Shown: positions 47,748-57,859 of the stretch, in pieces
How the letters are laid out: each line of letters starts with the position of its first letter
Position numbering within the stretch: the first letter of the stretch is position 1
From: Cryptomeria japonica
Lineage: Eukaryota; Streptophyta; Pinopsida; Cupressales; Cupressaceae
DNA length: 64,000 nucleotides
Reading direction: 5' to 3'
NCBI RefSeq assembly: GCF_030272615.1
Contig: NC_081410.1
Span: 228,630,915-228,694,914 of the forward strand
Program-made: the position numbers and the translations under genes
Notes under the pieces: generated by a model
What the model was told of the DNA's origin: nothing
Databases searched by the model: none
Seen by the model: the letters and a program-made list of their open reading frames with translations, nothing else

Positions 47748-50700
47748 ATGAAATGTTGTGTAGGTATGGCAACCCCGAAGGCGGGAGCATCCACCAGTCG
47801 TTCAGCTCTCATGAAAGAAGATCAAAAGACCGAAGAAGTGGAGACCAAGATCGTGTCGAAGTGGAGCAACATTGGAGATACAAATTTAGGCAACTTTAGC
47901 ACGAAGAAGTTTCGAGAGGTCCCTTACATTGGCAAGCCATCACCTGTCGCCCGAAGAATAATCGAGAGTGGTATCATTAAGGCGGCCGGCTTTCCTCCAG
48001 CTATTCAGTGCCATGAGTTGATGATCGAGTGTGCTCGTCATTATGATCCACAGTCCAGAACGATCGTGTCCAAAGAGGGAAACACTTTGGCGTACCTTTC
48101 AGAGGAAGCTATAAGTGAAGCTTTCCATCTTCCAGAGCACAGGGACATGATATACAAGAGCATAGAAGGAGCCAGATCAATGTACGAAGATGATCCAGAT
48201 GCTTGTCTAAGCATTATCAATAAGAACTGGCTACTTAAGAGCCGTCCCCGTCTGAGCAAGGTCCCGAACACACCGCACAGGATTGATTTCCAAGAGGAGT
48301 ACAGAGATTTGATTACCATGCTCAACCGAGTTACAGGAGCCCCTCATGCCTTCTATTTTGAGAAGTGGATGTTTTACTTCATCCAGGTGATCGTTCAGGG
48401 AAAAGGTACGATACATTGGGCTAGGATGATTAGCCATTGCTTGGACGTACAGTTGAGGAGACTCAAGGCTACTAAGTCCTTCCACATGAGTTCATATGTC
48501 ATTTATGCCTTGATTAGGAGTGTTGAGTACGCAGGACTACCTCACAGAGGAGTGATTGGAAGAGGACCCAGCGAGGTCAGAGCTTGTGATTCCTATGCCT
48601 ACTTGCATCATCCGCCAGGGAGCAACTATAAGTTGGTTAATGATACTTTCACGATGAACATCACAAGGACGTTGCAAGGTGGAATTCACAACAGGTTATC
48701 TCAGGATGCCCAGGAATTCATAAAGAGGTACGGTGCTTGGTTCATTCATTTTCCCAAGTTCACTTATATTAGAGTGCATGGATGTCCTTTACCTCCATAC
48801 ATGTTGCCGAGATATCCGACAGACAGAATTGTGTTACTTGAAGTAACAAGACAGTTGGCAGCATATGTGAAGGCATTCAGACACAGACATCAGAATGGAG
48901 TTCCAGTACCTATCATTTTGGGTAATTCAGTTGAGGTATGTCCTAATGCTTTAGCCATGGATGACGCAGAGAAGGAGTTAGCCTTGTATTCTTTTCCATC
49001 TTTTGCTTTGAGAGAAAGCTTTGATCCACATGGACATTTAGAGGAGACAGTCGGCAGAAGGTTTAGGCATGAGTACCAAATAGAAGATTTTATGATGAAT
49101 CTCTTAGATGATCTTGAAGTGAAACGGAAAATGCATTCTAGATTGCCTTTGGATTTCATCAGGAAATGCAGGATTTACAGAGTGGCCGACCAAGCTCAGG
49201 ACAGTGGCAGACATATCCAGTCTTCCTATGATCGAGAAAGCAAAACAATAAGGTTAGATTGGAATGAGCCCGAGATCGTGGATTTAGCTACTTTGATGGC
49301 ACCAGTCTTGTCTTGTACTCGCAGATGGGTTGACATACAACATCAGAAGTTGAGAGAACAAGGCATAGCTATGACTTTCACTTTGGAAGAGAAACCAGCC
49401 GAAGGTGGAGCTAGTGTGAGTGAAGGCAATCCTAATCCTAGAAATTCAGGTGAAGGAAACCTTCAATGTGCCAGTGAGGGCAATCTCCATCCAAGAGGTT
49501 CGAAGAGGAAAGAGAGAATCTTCCAAGAAGAAACAAGAGGCTAACAGAGATCGATCATCCGGTACTTCTTCTAGACCTGAGAAGAGAACAATTCAAGTGG
49601 AAGAATCCATGGAGTCTATGGTACAGAATGATAGGCAGGAGGAAGGACAAGCACAACAAGGGTCACCAGATGGATCTCTCCAAGACTATGAGTTAGATGA
49701 AGATAAAGAAGACAATGAAATGACATCTCCTCCCAGACAAGAAGAAATAGTGCATAAAGAAATACAAGTTCAAGAGACAAGATCGGTCATCCCAGATTGG
49801 TTGAAGGAAAGATTAACCAAGGTGATTGTAGTAGAGGACGAAGACAATGCAATTGATTTAGAGAGCCTTGTTGGACGCTCACACGAAGTCACAGAAAAGA
49901 GGAAGGCTACCAAGATGTCCAAGATGATTCGAGATGAGACTGGATCCAGGAAATTGCAGATAGCTACACCGGCAGTAGACAAATATGAAGGTGAGATCCT
50001 AGCAGAGGAATATGATATACAGACATTTGAGCTAGGACCATCCACAGCAGAGCAGACATTGGATGATGCCACCGATTCATTTGAGGCGTTGAAGGACAAG
50101 CTTAGAGAAGAAATGGAAAAGAATAGGAAGCTTGAGAGAGAGGTCGGTGCATGGAGGACGTATTTTAGTCACATCAATGAACCTTTGGGACGTCAGGATC
50201 CAGCTAGATCACCAGTGCAAGCACTTCCACTTCAATCAATCAGTGAGGCAGAAAGATTCAGGAACATGGTCCAACGTACAAGTAATTGGATGGATAGATC
50301 TCATACAGTGGCCATAGAATTTGTAACAAGGATGATGAAGATTATTCATCAAGCTATCCAAGTTCTTGAGATAATCCACAATTTGATGATAACAGTAGCT
50401 GCATTTGCCCATACCAAAGATGTCATCATTCCTGTCTTGAAGGTAATTAGACACACATCAAGGAAAGTTTTAGCGCAAGAGAAGATCTTGGATGGAGAAT
50501 CTCACAGTTTGTTTCAGTGGTCAACCTTGCTCCATATGAAGAGTGTTTTCTTCGAGGACATCAGTGTTAGATGTGGCCAAGTTGAGGAGGTGATCAATCC
50601 GATCCAGGACAGAGTATTTGAGGTACTTCGTACCATTCTTGGCAGAAGGATTGAGGTCGAGACAGATGTGGATATGCAGGAGTTAGAGGATAGAATCAAG

Positions 50701-50973
50701 GTCATCTTTTGCAAGGACGCAAATGTTACAGATGAGCAATATGATCAAATGTTTGCCACCATGCTCCTGATTGAAAGAACAAAGGAACTTGAATCTACTT
50801 GGGACGCAGCTCTTCTAGATGCATTCGATCAGGTCATCCACTTGGAAGAGAGTATGAAGAATCTTCCCGAGATTCCAATTGCAGAAATCGAAGGAATCGT
50901 GACAAGATTCATTGCATATGCCAAAAAAGAACATTGGAAAGGGAATAAGGTTCTAGATGAAAGGTTGTTATAG
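47748..50973 (+). CDS. Long ORF inside giant LTR copy 3, nearly intact, one frameshift
   Basis: Frame 1 runs 47748-49544 (598 codons) and frame 2 runs 49420-50973 (517 codons), overlapping by 125 bp. The span is one base more than a multiple of three, and the shared wording SKRKE/GKRES around 49500 suggests a single-base indel there; joined length is about 1,075 codons. The start may be the Met at 47766 (MATPKAGASTSRS). The N-terminal half has WSNIGDTNLGNF, YLSEEAISEAFHLPEH, EKWMFYFIQVI, SSYVIYALIRS, WFIHFPKFTYIRV and YPTDRIVLLEVTR. A basic linker follows, then an acidic C-terminal region with coiled coil (REEMEKNRKLEREVGAWRTY). No catalytic motif, signal peptide or membrane span is seen. Family unknown; a DNA- or particle-binding role is only a guess. 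Confidence 0.75.
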
Positions 50974-51165
50974 ATGACATGGCATCTTATTTGTCATTGG
51001 TTTATGTCTCCTAGGTTTTTGTGCCAAATTTAATATTTGGCTATGTATTTAATATTGTTCAGTAAAAAGGAGGCCATTTGTAACAAACCCTAATTAGGGT
51101 TTAGGTGTCATGATCTTGACCGTTGATCTACTTTCGATCTGGACCTTTCATTGTAACTGGGGATG

Positions 51166-51175
51166 CTATTTATAC
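51166..51175 (+). promoter_or_regulatory. TATA box in giant LTR copy 3
   Basis: CTATTTATACCCCC lies 0.87 kb before the LTR end and 0.2 kb after the ORF stop, matching the position of CTATATAA in copy 1. AATAAAAT at about 51336 could be a poly(A) signal in the R region. Confidence 0.5.
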
Positions 51176-52505
51176 CCCCATTTTTCATTTCATTTTGTAA
51201 TAGTCAATAGTTGATGTAATAGAGAAGAGAGATAGCTAAGAGATTAGAAATTAGAAGCAATTTTATTTTGTAGCAAGATTGAGTTTTGAAGAGAGGAATT
51301 CAAGCAATTGTTGTACATGATGACTTGGAAATCAATAAAATATTGAAGTTATGGTGTTTTGTTGCAACTTTCTTGGTTATCTTCATGGTTGTTTAATCTA
51401 CTTGAATCATGCTCAATCAAGGTAGTGTGTTAGTTTGAAGGAAATTGTGTGAGACTTGATCTTTGGTAGGATTCGTAATCCAAACCACTAGCTTCTTGCT
51501 GATTGTAGGAACGCCTTGCATGGTCGACTGGAGAATACTTTGAGTCCCTTAACCTTCAATCATTATTGTATCTTGGATATGTACCTTCGTGGTAGTGTCT
51601 TTGATCTTTGATGCATTGAATATCATTTTGTTACCTTAGAAGATCGCATCAATTTCAATTGAGTTGTTATCTTATGGCAAAATTGAAGTTGGTTGAATCT
51701 TGCCAAGTCTTGTCCATACGAAGTCATTCTTAAGGTTAGGCTAGATTAGACCTCTTTCAAACCCTACTCCTTTGTTATTTTTGAATAGTTTCTTAGTTTA
51801 GCAAATCTTGAACTTTCGGAATGCGTAAGACCCCTTGAAGGAAACAGCAAATCACATCATACCGCTGGAAGCTTGTCCACACGTAGAGACCCTACTAACA
51901 GAACCTTGGAGTCTTCCTAACTGATCCTTTATGCGAATCTTCAGCAGTTAGAGACTATTTTCTCAAGAGAGGATAAGATGCCTATTGGTATTTTATTCTG
52001 TGTATGATTGTGTACAAAATACACGTCAACAGGACCTTGATAGGGTTCACTAGGTGAATAGAGAGGTTGAGGCAGTAGCAATGGTAAAGGAGGATAGAGC
52101 ACAAGCGGAAACTTTGAATGTTGGTGTAGGTGACACTGAGACAAAGGTAGATATCATGGCTATAACATCAACCAAGCCCTATCTTAGATGCCAACGCAAG
52201 AGGTCTGCAGTGTCCTTTAAGCCATGGACATCTAGCTTTTGTTTTGATATTTGTTTGAAACTTTTGACGCCATGGATTTCATATTCCATGAGTTTTGTAT
52301 GCATTTGACAATATTTATATATCTAAGTGTGTTATTTGCTTCAACTAAAATTTGTATTTATACTTCTCTGATCGATGCATACTTTTGTATGTGATCAAAT
52401 TAGATTCTCTTTGATGATGTTATTGTGTCTTTAAGTTTTATTTATTAAAGGGTGCATGACACAAGCTTTAATTCCTTAAAAAAACTTTGAATTTCAATCA
52501 GTGTT

Positions 52506-52715
52506 ACAAGATACATATATATACATATACACACGTATATACATACATACATAAATACATATATATGTATGTATACATACATATATGTATATATGTATGT
52601 ATACATACATATATGTATATATGTATATATATATATACATACATATACATATATGCATATATGTATGTATATATGTATATGTATGTATGTACATATATAT
52701 GTATACATATATATG
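52506..52715. repeat. ATACATAT/TATATGTATG microsatellite
   Basis: About 210 bp of alternating ATAC/TATG repeats directly after the hAT C 3' end. Open frames here are repeat artefacts. Confidence 0.9.
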
Positions 52716-53505
52716 AAAAAGCGTCGGGGAACCCGGGGAACAAATAGCCATTCGATAATTCAATAATGAAGAAATAAAGAATGTTCGGGTGGGGAGGGGC
52801 TAGTGGGGAAAGACAATCCTATGTTGGCCAAGCAGGTACCAAACCACTAGCCGGTAGAGGGTGGGGGGTGCCCCCTACTATGGATAGGGTGGATAGTGGC
52901 CCTCACCCCCCCCCTACTTAGGCCGCCTCTGCCTCTCAAGATAGGGGTAGGGGTAGGGGGTAGGGGGTATATATATTGTATATATGTGTGTGGTGTATGT
53001 GTGTGTGTATCCAAAGCCATTCCTATACCCAAGGAAAAAAATTGCTCTAGCACCATACCCTATACTTGTACCCGCATTGCACCCGTATCAAGACAGGTAA
53101 CTTAGTTAATAAAAACAAAGATAATATTAGAGTTATTTCCAATAAACAAATATATTTATTCAGAAATGGCATGAACATAGCCAAAGGAATAAAGAGAGGA
53201 CTTGCACAGTTCATTGAAATGAATATAACTGTTCTTTTTCAATTTTGAGAGCATTTGTTCGAAAAGGAAAATCATAAACTAATATAGCTTTGCAACATTA
53301 TTGATATTATGATTAAGCATTTAAATTTGTAAATGCCTTTAGATTTTCTGCTATCAGCAAAGTGGACATCTGAACTCTTCTATTAAATACAATTTCAAGT
53401 CTGTAATATTGTCTTTGTGGCTTTAAAAGGCTCAGCACATATGAAGAAAATTCCAAATTAGTTTACGAAATATAGTTCAGAAAAATTCAGGTCAAGAGAA
53501 ATCAC
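52716..53505. other. Intron sequence, no recognisable gene
   Basis: Contains a G/C-run block (52850-52970) and a short GT repeat (52985-53012). No exon of VPS13 is seen left of 53506. This is the 5' part of the presumed giant intron. Confidence 0.4.
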
Positions 53506-53937
53506 CTTTTGATGAAATAGAATCGAAGCATTGCGGAGACTGTTATTTATTTGATATGGCAAAGATTCAGGTGATTGCATGTTGAAGTATATGATCAATG
53601 AACTTCTTTCTTCTTTGACATCAACAACTGCAAATCGAGAACTCTGTTTCCCCCTGGAAGTGTTCCCACTTGCTGCAGAATCTTCAAGAATGTTTGAGCA
53701 ACTTCTGAATTTCAGAAAGAAGCGGCCTAAAGAAGCAGCACAAATTGGTCCAGACCAACTCCATCCAGGTTCGGTCAAGGAAAATTGGAAATATAATGAT
53801 AAATCTATCCCTGCATTTCTTTGCTTCTGTAAATTGTTATCAACAGCACGAATCGCTTTATCTTCACCTGGAAATATTTTCATATGAAGTATAGCTTGCT
53901 GTCCAGGGCTGACAATTCTTTTAGCACCTCCAGTTTC
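53506..53937 (-). CDS. VPS13: VPS13-like exon, SHR-binding/VAB region (432 bp)
   Basis: Encodes ETGGAKRIVSPGQQAILHMK, then WSWSGPICAASLGRFFLKFR and SLIIYFNMQSPESLPYQINN, ending FHQK before GTGATT. Exactly 144 codons. W.SGPI is a strongly conserved part of the domain. The acceptor (GAAAAG) is weak in pyrimidines. Confidence 0.85.
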
Positions 53938-54045
53938 CTTTTCAAGAAATAATCAATAGAAAACAGAATCAAGGGAAGTTAGAACAAACTTTGCATGCGG
54001 TTTAGATGAAGGATAAACCAAACCAAATATTATATAGAAACAAAC

Positions 54046-54307
54046 CTGCAAACCTTTCGGACAGACAACAATATCTTCAGATGATTGATTCACAACAATA
54101 TATCTGGGTACTAGATAAATAGTTTGTGTTGGCTCCAATGCACTGGATAAAGCTAGCTGTGAACCAACACCCAGCTTTACTAAGTCCTTCAAACCCGTTT
54201 CTTCTTGAATTTCTAAACTGATTTCTGTGAAACCAGAAAAGAATTCCAAATCCAGAGATGATACAACTGCATTTTGTTCTGACCTTTGGATCAATATCTT
54301 GTCAGAC
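54046..54307 (-). CDS. VPS13: VPS13-like exon, start of SHR-binding/VAB region (262 bp)
   Basis: Encodes SDKILIQRSEQ, then LKDLVKLGVGSQLALSSALE and TIYLVPRYIVVNQSSEDIVV, bounded by TTTGACAG and GTTTGT. The pattern xPRYIVxNxSxxxIxxxQ-like is characteristic of this VPS13 domain. The intron before it (6.8 kb) holds hAT D. Confidence 0.85.
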
Positions 54308-54681
54308 CTGTCAAACAAATGAAATAATATTATTCAAATTTCTCCCACTAACAAGTTCAAGAATACTTAATGGTATTAAACTAACTGAATTTGTTTAAAA
54401 GAAATTCAAAAGCGAAGCATTCTCAAAAATTCAGGAAGGAAATCCCCAAACCAGAAGCCTGGAGAATACAACTTAAAACTATAAACGTTATAACCCTCCA
54501 ACTTCGCTGAGGGTTCCCTTAAAATTGTCAAAATGAACCTCATATTCAGCATTCTAGTGTTTATTCCAAAAAAAATCCCAGGACTTCATTTTTTATCATT
54601 GTGACTCTGCACCACCCCATGAGAGAAAACAGTGCATGAGAAACCCCAGGCGAAAAGTCTAATTTTGAATAGAGCTCGTGA

Positions 54682-54797
54682 AACATTTCCTGATGTGAAA
54701 CCTATGTTACAAGATACTCTATCCCTCTCAATGATAACCCATTGCCCCATATAGGATGCATTTTAAATATGGGAAATATGCTGGATATGCCTGAAAC
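54682..54797. repeat. About 110-bp tandem repeat unit in VPS13 intron, left of hAT D
   Basis: Runs from GAAACATTTCCTGATGTG to GGATATGCCTGAAAC. Two more units follow on the other side of hAT D (59556-59780), sharing AAACATTTCCT, CCATNTAGGATGCA and GGGAAA blocks. Confidence 0.6.
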
Positions 54798-54819
54798 CAT
54801 AGATGAAAAACTCGGATTT

Positions 54820-54904
54820 TGCAATAACTCGGCAAGGCCAAAAAATTTTAAAAACTCGGGACTCGCCAAAACTCGGCAAAAAACTCGGCAAAACTCGGCA
54901 ACTT
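54820..54904. repeat. 3' subterminal ACTCGGCAAA repeats of hAT D
   Basis: Five or so copies of AACTCGGCAA or ACTCGCCAAA just inside the end of the element. They are a variant of the GACTCG arrays of hAT A/B and the likely transposase-binding sites. Confidence 0.65.
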
Positions 54905-55220
54905 TATCGAACATTTGAAAATACATTTTTTTTTTATATATAATTCAAAAACACACATTTACACCAAATTTGTATAACATATATGATTTCCATGATATAT
55001 AAATCAAATTTTTTTGGTAATACATAGCAACAAATGCAAGTATCATAGCATAAACCAAAAAGTAAAAACCAAGTGCAACATATGTATAAGAGTTCAATAC
55101 ATATCAACGTATCATAGTGACAGTCTCATAGAGTTATAGAGTCATAGACCACAAAACAAGAACCTCTGAAATTCTGATTACATATCAAGTTCAAAGTTTG
55201 GTATCAATGAAAATAAGAAA

Positions 55221-57644
55221 TCATAAATTGCGTCTACGACTAAAGCTCAAAACAGATTGTGGCCGCTGGGTGGGTGGTGCTGAAGTAGTGGCAACATCCT
55301 CAACACTAACAGGTGCCTCTGCTGCATGATCAACCTCCTGCTCCTCCTCACGTGCTACCACTTCCGCATCCCATTCCTCTCCTGCCCTCTCCAACTCACT
55401 CAGCTGCTCATTAGTAAGGAATGGATCCAAATCATTATCAACATCATCAGGAGAAGCAACCCATTCTGCTGCATATGGATCAATGTCATCCAAGTCAAGT
55501 GCTTCATGTGAATCTTGCCCTAGCACCTTCTTCTCATGTAATCGAATGTTGTACCGCACATAGACAAGATCATTCAAGCGTTGTTGAGTCAACCTATTGC
55601 GCTTTTTTGTGTGGATGTTCTCAAAAACACTCCAGTTGCGCTCACAACCAGAAGCACTACAAGGCTGTGATAATATGCGGATGGCAAGCTTTTGAAGATT
55701 AGGCGTTGTGGCACCATAATCTTCCCACCACAAATCTGCAAGGATACAAAATGTGATTTATAACTTGTAAAGATTTCAATAATCTTAAAGAGAGAAATAA
55801 ATGGTAAAAATTAAACATATGTTTTTTTTTACCTGGTCGTAAGGTGGCTCTCCTACGTTTGCAATCAGGTGAAGAAAACAATTCCCCTAAGGCCTTCTTA
55901 TAACTCTGCAACTCATCAAGTATCAGGTCTCGAAGGATCTCATCATCAACTAATCTCCGAATGCATGTGTCAAGGCCAATTCTAACCTCTGCATCTGCTC
56001 TGAAACTCGGAGAGTAAAAAAACTTGGGATTCAAGAAGTAGGCAGCAGCATGAATATGTTGGTGGAGTTGATGGTTCCACCTCCGATCAATTATGCGCCA
56101 TATGGGTTCATACTTGGTCTTGTTTGACCCATACAAGTGTTGAATCGCCTCTTTGGCCTTATCCATGGCCTCATATAGATACCCCATGGAGTTATGATCC
56201 CCATCCACCATTCGTAGCACCCTCACCAACGGTTCCGACACCTAGATATAAAAAATCTAACAAAATCAGCAGATTGAAATATTAGAAAATTAAATAATAA
56301 ATCATCAATTAAAGTTTCAAAACTTACATTGATGATCTCCTCCACTATCTTGGCAAAATTAGCATCAAAAATGGCAATCACAACCTTCTCTGCTTCAGGC
56401 TTTGTAGCATAAGGACTCCCCAACCATCTTTCACTCACGAACATCCGCTTCAGGTTGGGCAATGTAGCAAGTATGCTCTGCAAGGTGAGGAAATTGGTAG
56501 CAAAGCGTGTGACCCCCGACCGCACAAGATCCTTACCTTCAGTGTGCTCTCTCATAAGATTCAGGACCCATGTGTGATTGTAGATGTATTTGGTGATATT
56601 CCTTCCATCTTCAACCACTTTCTTTACCCAACTTAGTTTCCCTATGTCCTCAAGGAGCAAGTCAAGACAATGGGCAGCACAAGGGCTCCAAAATAATGTC
56701 GGATGTCTAGCCATTAGAAGTTTGCCGGCTGCGACATATGCAGCTGCATTATCAGTCACAACTTGGATGACATTCTGCACTCCCACATCCATCACCACTT
56801 CATCCAACATGTTGCACAAGGTCTCCGCATTCTTCACTTCATTGGAGGCATCAATTGATTTTAAAAATACTAACTGTCCTCCTGAAGCAACTAGAAAGTT
56901 GATGAGTGTCCTATTCCTACCATCTGTCCATCCATCAGAAAGAATGGTGCAGCCATTCTTTTCCCAAATAGTCCTTTGCTCTTCCACTAATGCATGAGTG
57001 TTTTGGACCTCATCCTGCAATAACGGTCCACTTACCTCGTAACGGCTTGGGGATTTGAACCCCTTACCTACCACAGTCAACGCGGTGACCAATTGGTCCC
57101 AAGATGGACTAGAAATAGCATTGAACGGAACATCGTTGTAGATAAAAAATCTAGCACACGCCACCTTGGCTTGTTGGTGAGCCTCTTTATTCCATGCAGT
57201 GCCAAGCAATCCAGGTTGTGCACCAGGAGTGTTACGTGGAATAAAGAAGTTTTCCATGTTGCTGTCCAAAGTTCCCTTTGCTCGTATCCGTGGCCCAAGG
57301 GAAGAACCAGATGTCCCCACATCTGTATGTGACCCCATGGAACTCAAATCTGCCCTTGGGGCTACCATTGCCTCTGCTGTTCTCTTTTTTGTTGCCTTCC
57401 TTTGATCATATGCTTCAAGCGTTGCTATTGCATCTCTCGTAGCCTCTTCAGTACATTCCGTACAGCTTGTGGTATCTCGGCATTGAATTTTTGCAAGGTG
57501 ATATTTGAACCTATTAATGCCACCTTTTACAATTTTTTTGCAATGGTTGCAAAAAACATCTCCTCGTTTTGGACCTGGTCTCCCATGTTTCCAACAAGGG
57601 TCTCTCTTTTTGCCACCAACTTTAACTGTAGAAGCTGAATCCAT
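55221..57644 (-). CDS. hAT transposase D, three exons, open throughout (746 aa)
   Basis: Exons 57644-56328, 56241-55833 and 55735-55221 (1317, 409 and 515 bp) join by GT-AG introns into 747 codons including stop. The BED zinc finger lies near residues 30-60 (FCNHCKKIVKGGINRFKYH). The DUF659/RNase H-like core has GCTILSDGWTDGRNRTLINF, VVTDNAAAYVAAGKLLMARH and CAAHCLDLLLEDIGKLSWVK. The C-terminal hAT dimerisation domain has NLQKLAIRILSQPCSASGCE, then NWSVFENIHTKKRN. The tail is acidic. The length and all landmark residues are typical of plant hAT proteins of this class. Unlike copies A and B, it has no introns in the core. With matched ends and target duplication, the copy may be autonomous. 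Confidence 0.9.
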
Positions 57645-57859
57645 TTTCTTTCAAAAAGATGTGGAAAAGAACCTAGCAAAAGAGAGGCAACATTTAGAGA
57701 TAAATAACATTGTTACCAAAAAAAATCACAAACATCCAAAAATTACAACGACTGTATAACTGTATTTTATTTACAGTCATCTATTAATAGATGACTCTCT
57801 AAAATTAAAATTTTTAATTGGTTGTGTATTTTTTTAAGTTTTTAACTTCAAATTTAAAT

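Larger units (their letters stand above)
44662..52031 (+). mobile_element. Giant LTR copy 3, solo (7,370 bp)
   Basis: TGTTGTGACC at 44662 to CGTCAACA at 52031, with perfect 5-bp target duplications GGACC (44657-44661 and 52032-52036). It contains a terminal hairpin, a 12-site hairpin array, a nearly intact ORF of about 1,075 codons and a TATA box 0.87 kb before its 3' end. The same end sequences and ORF as copies 1 and 2 mark it as the same superfamily, but the leader is unrelated in sequence. Confidence 0.82.
33163..52200 (+). pseudogene. hAT transposase copy C, scattered exons
   Basis: Pieces in order: BED finger from MSQNIVRRDPCWKHAEI at 33163; linker 35277-35617; core exon 35757-35990 with KGCIIMTNNWIDRRNGTLQD; 36068-36420; 36690-36915 and 43976-44160, split by giant LTR copy 2; C-terminal domain 44284-44661 with LNDLVYVHDNLRLRHIQI; tail 52037-52200. 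The conserved DGWTD is NNWID here, and there are multiple stops, so it is inactive. It lacks the intron that A and B have after the NYVAA codons. Confidence 0.7.
32445..52505 (+). mobile_element. hAT transposon C, decayed, carrying three LTR insertions
   Basis: The 5' end (near 32445) has GAGACTTGCTTGGACTCACC and degenerate GACTTGG/GAGTCTTGG repeats like the subterminal arrays of hAT A/B. The 3' part (52040-52500) matches B's tail, for example TTTGATGATGTTATTGTGTC. Insertions: 33386-35271, 36921-43975 and 44662-52031; without them the element is about 3.7 kb. Simple repeats abut both ends, so exact termini and the target duplication cannot be fixed. Confidence 0.75.

Noticed and set aside
4262-52031. 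Giant LTR units as Helitrons or complete non-autonomous elements
   Set aside because: TG...CA ends with 5-bp target duplications do not fit Helitrons, and no internal LTR pair was found; copy 1 is followed by a PBS and gag.
52445-52766. Tyr/Ile-rich open frames on both strands
   Set aside because: Products of the ATACATAT repeat; no composition or motif of a real protein.
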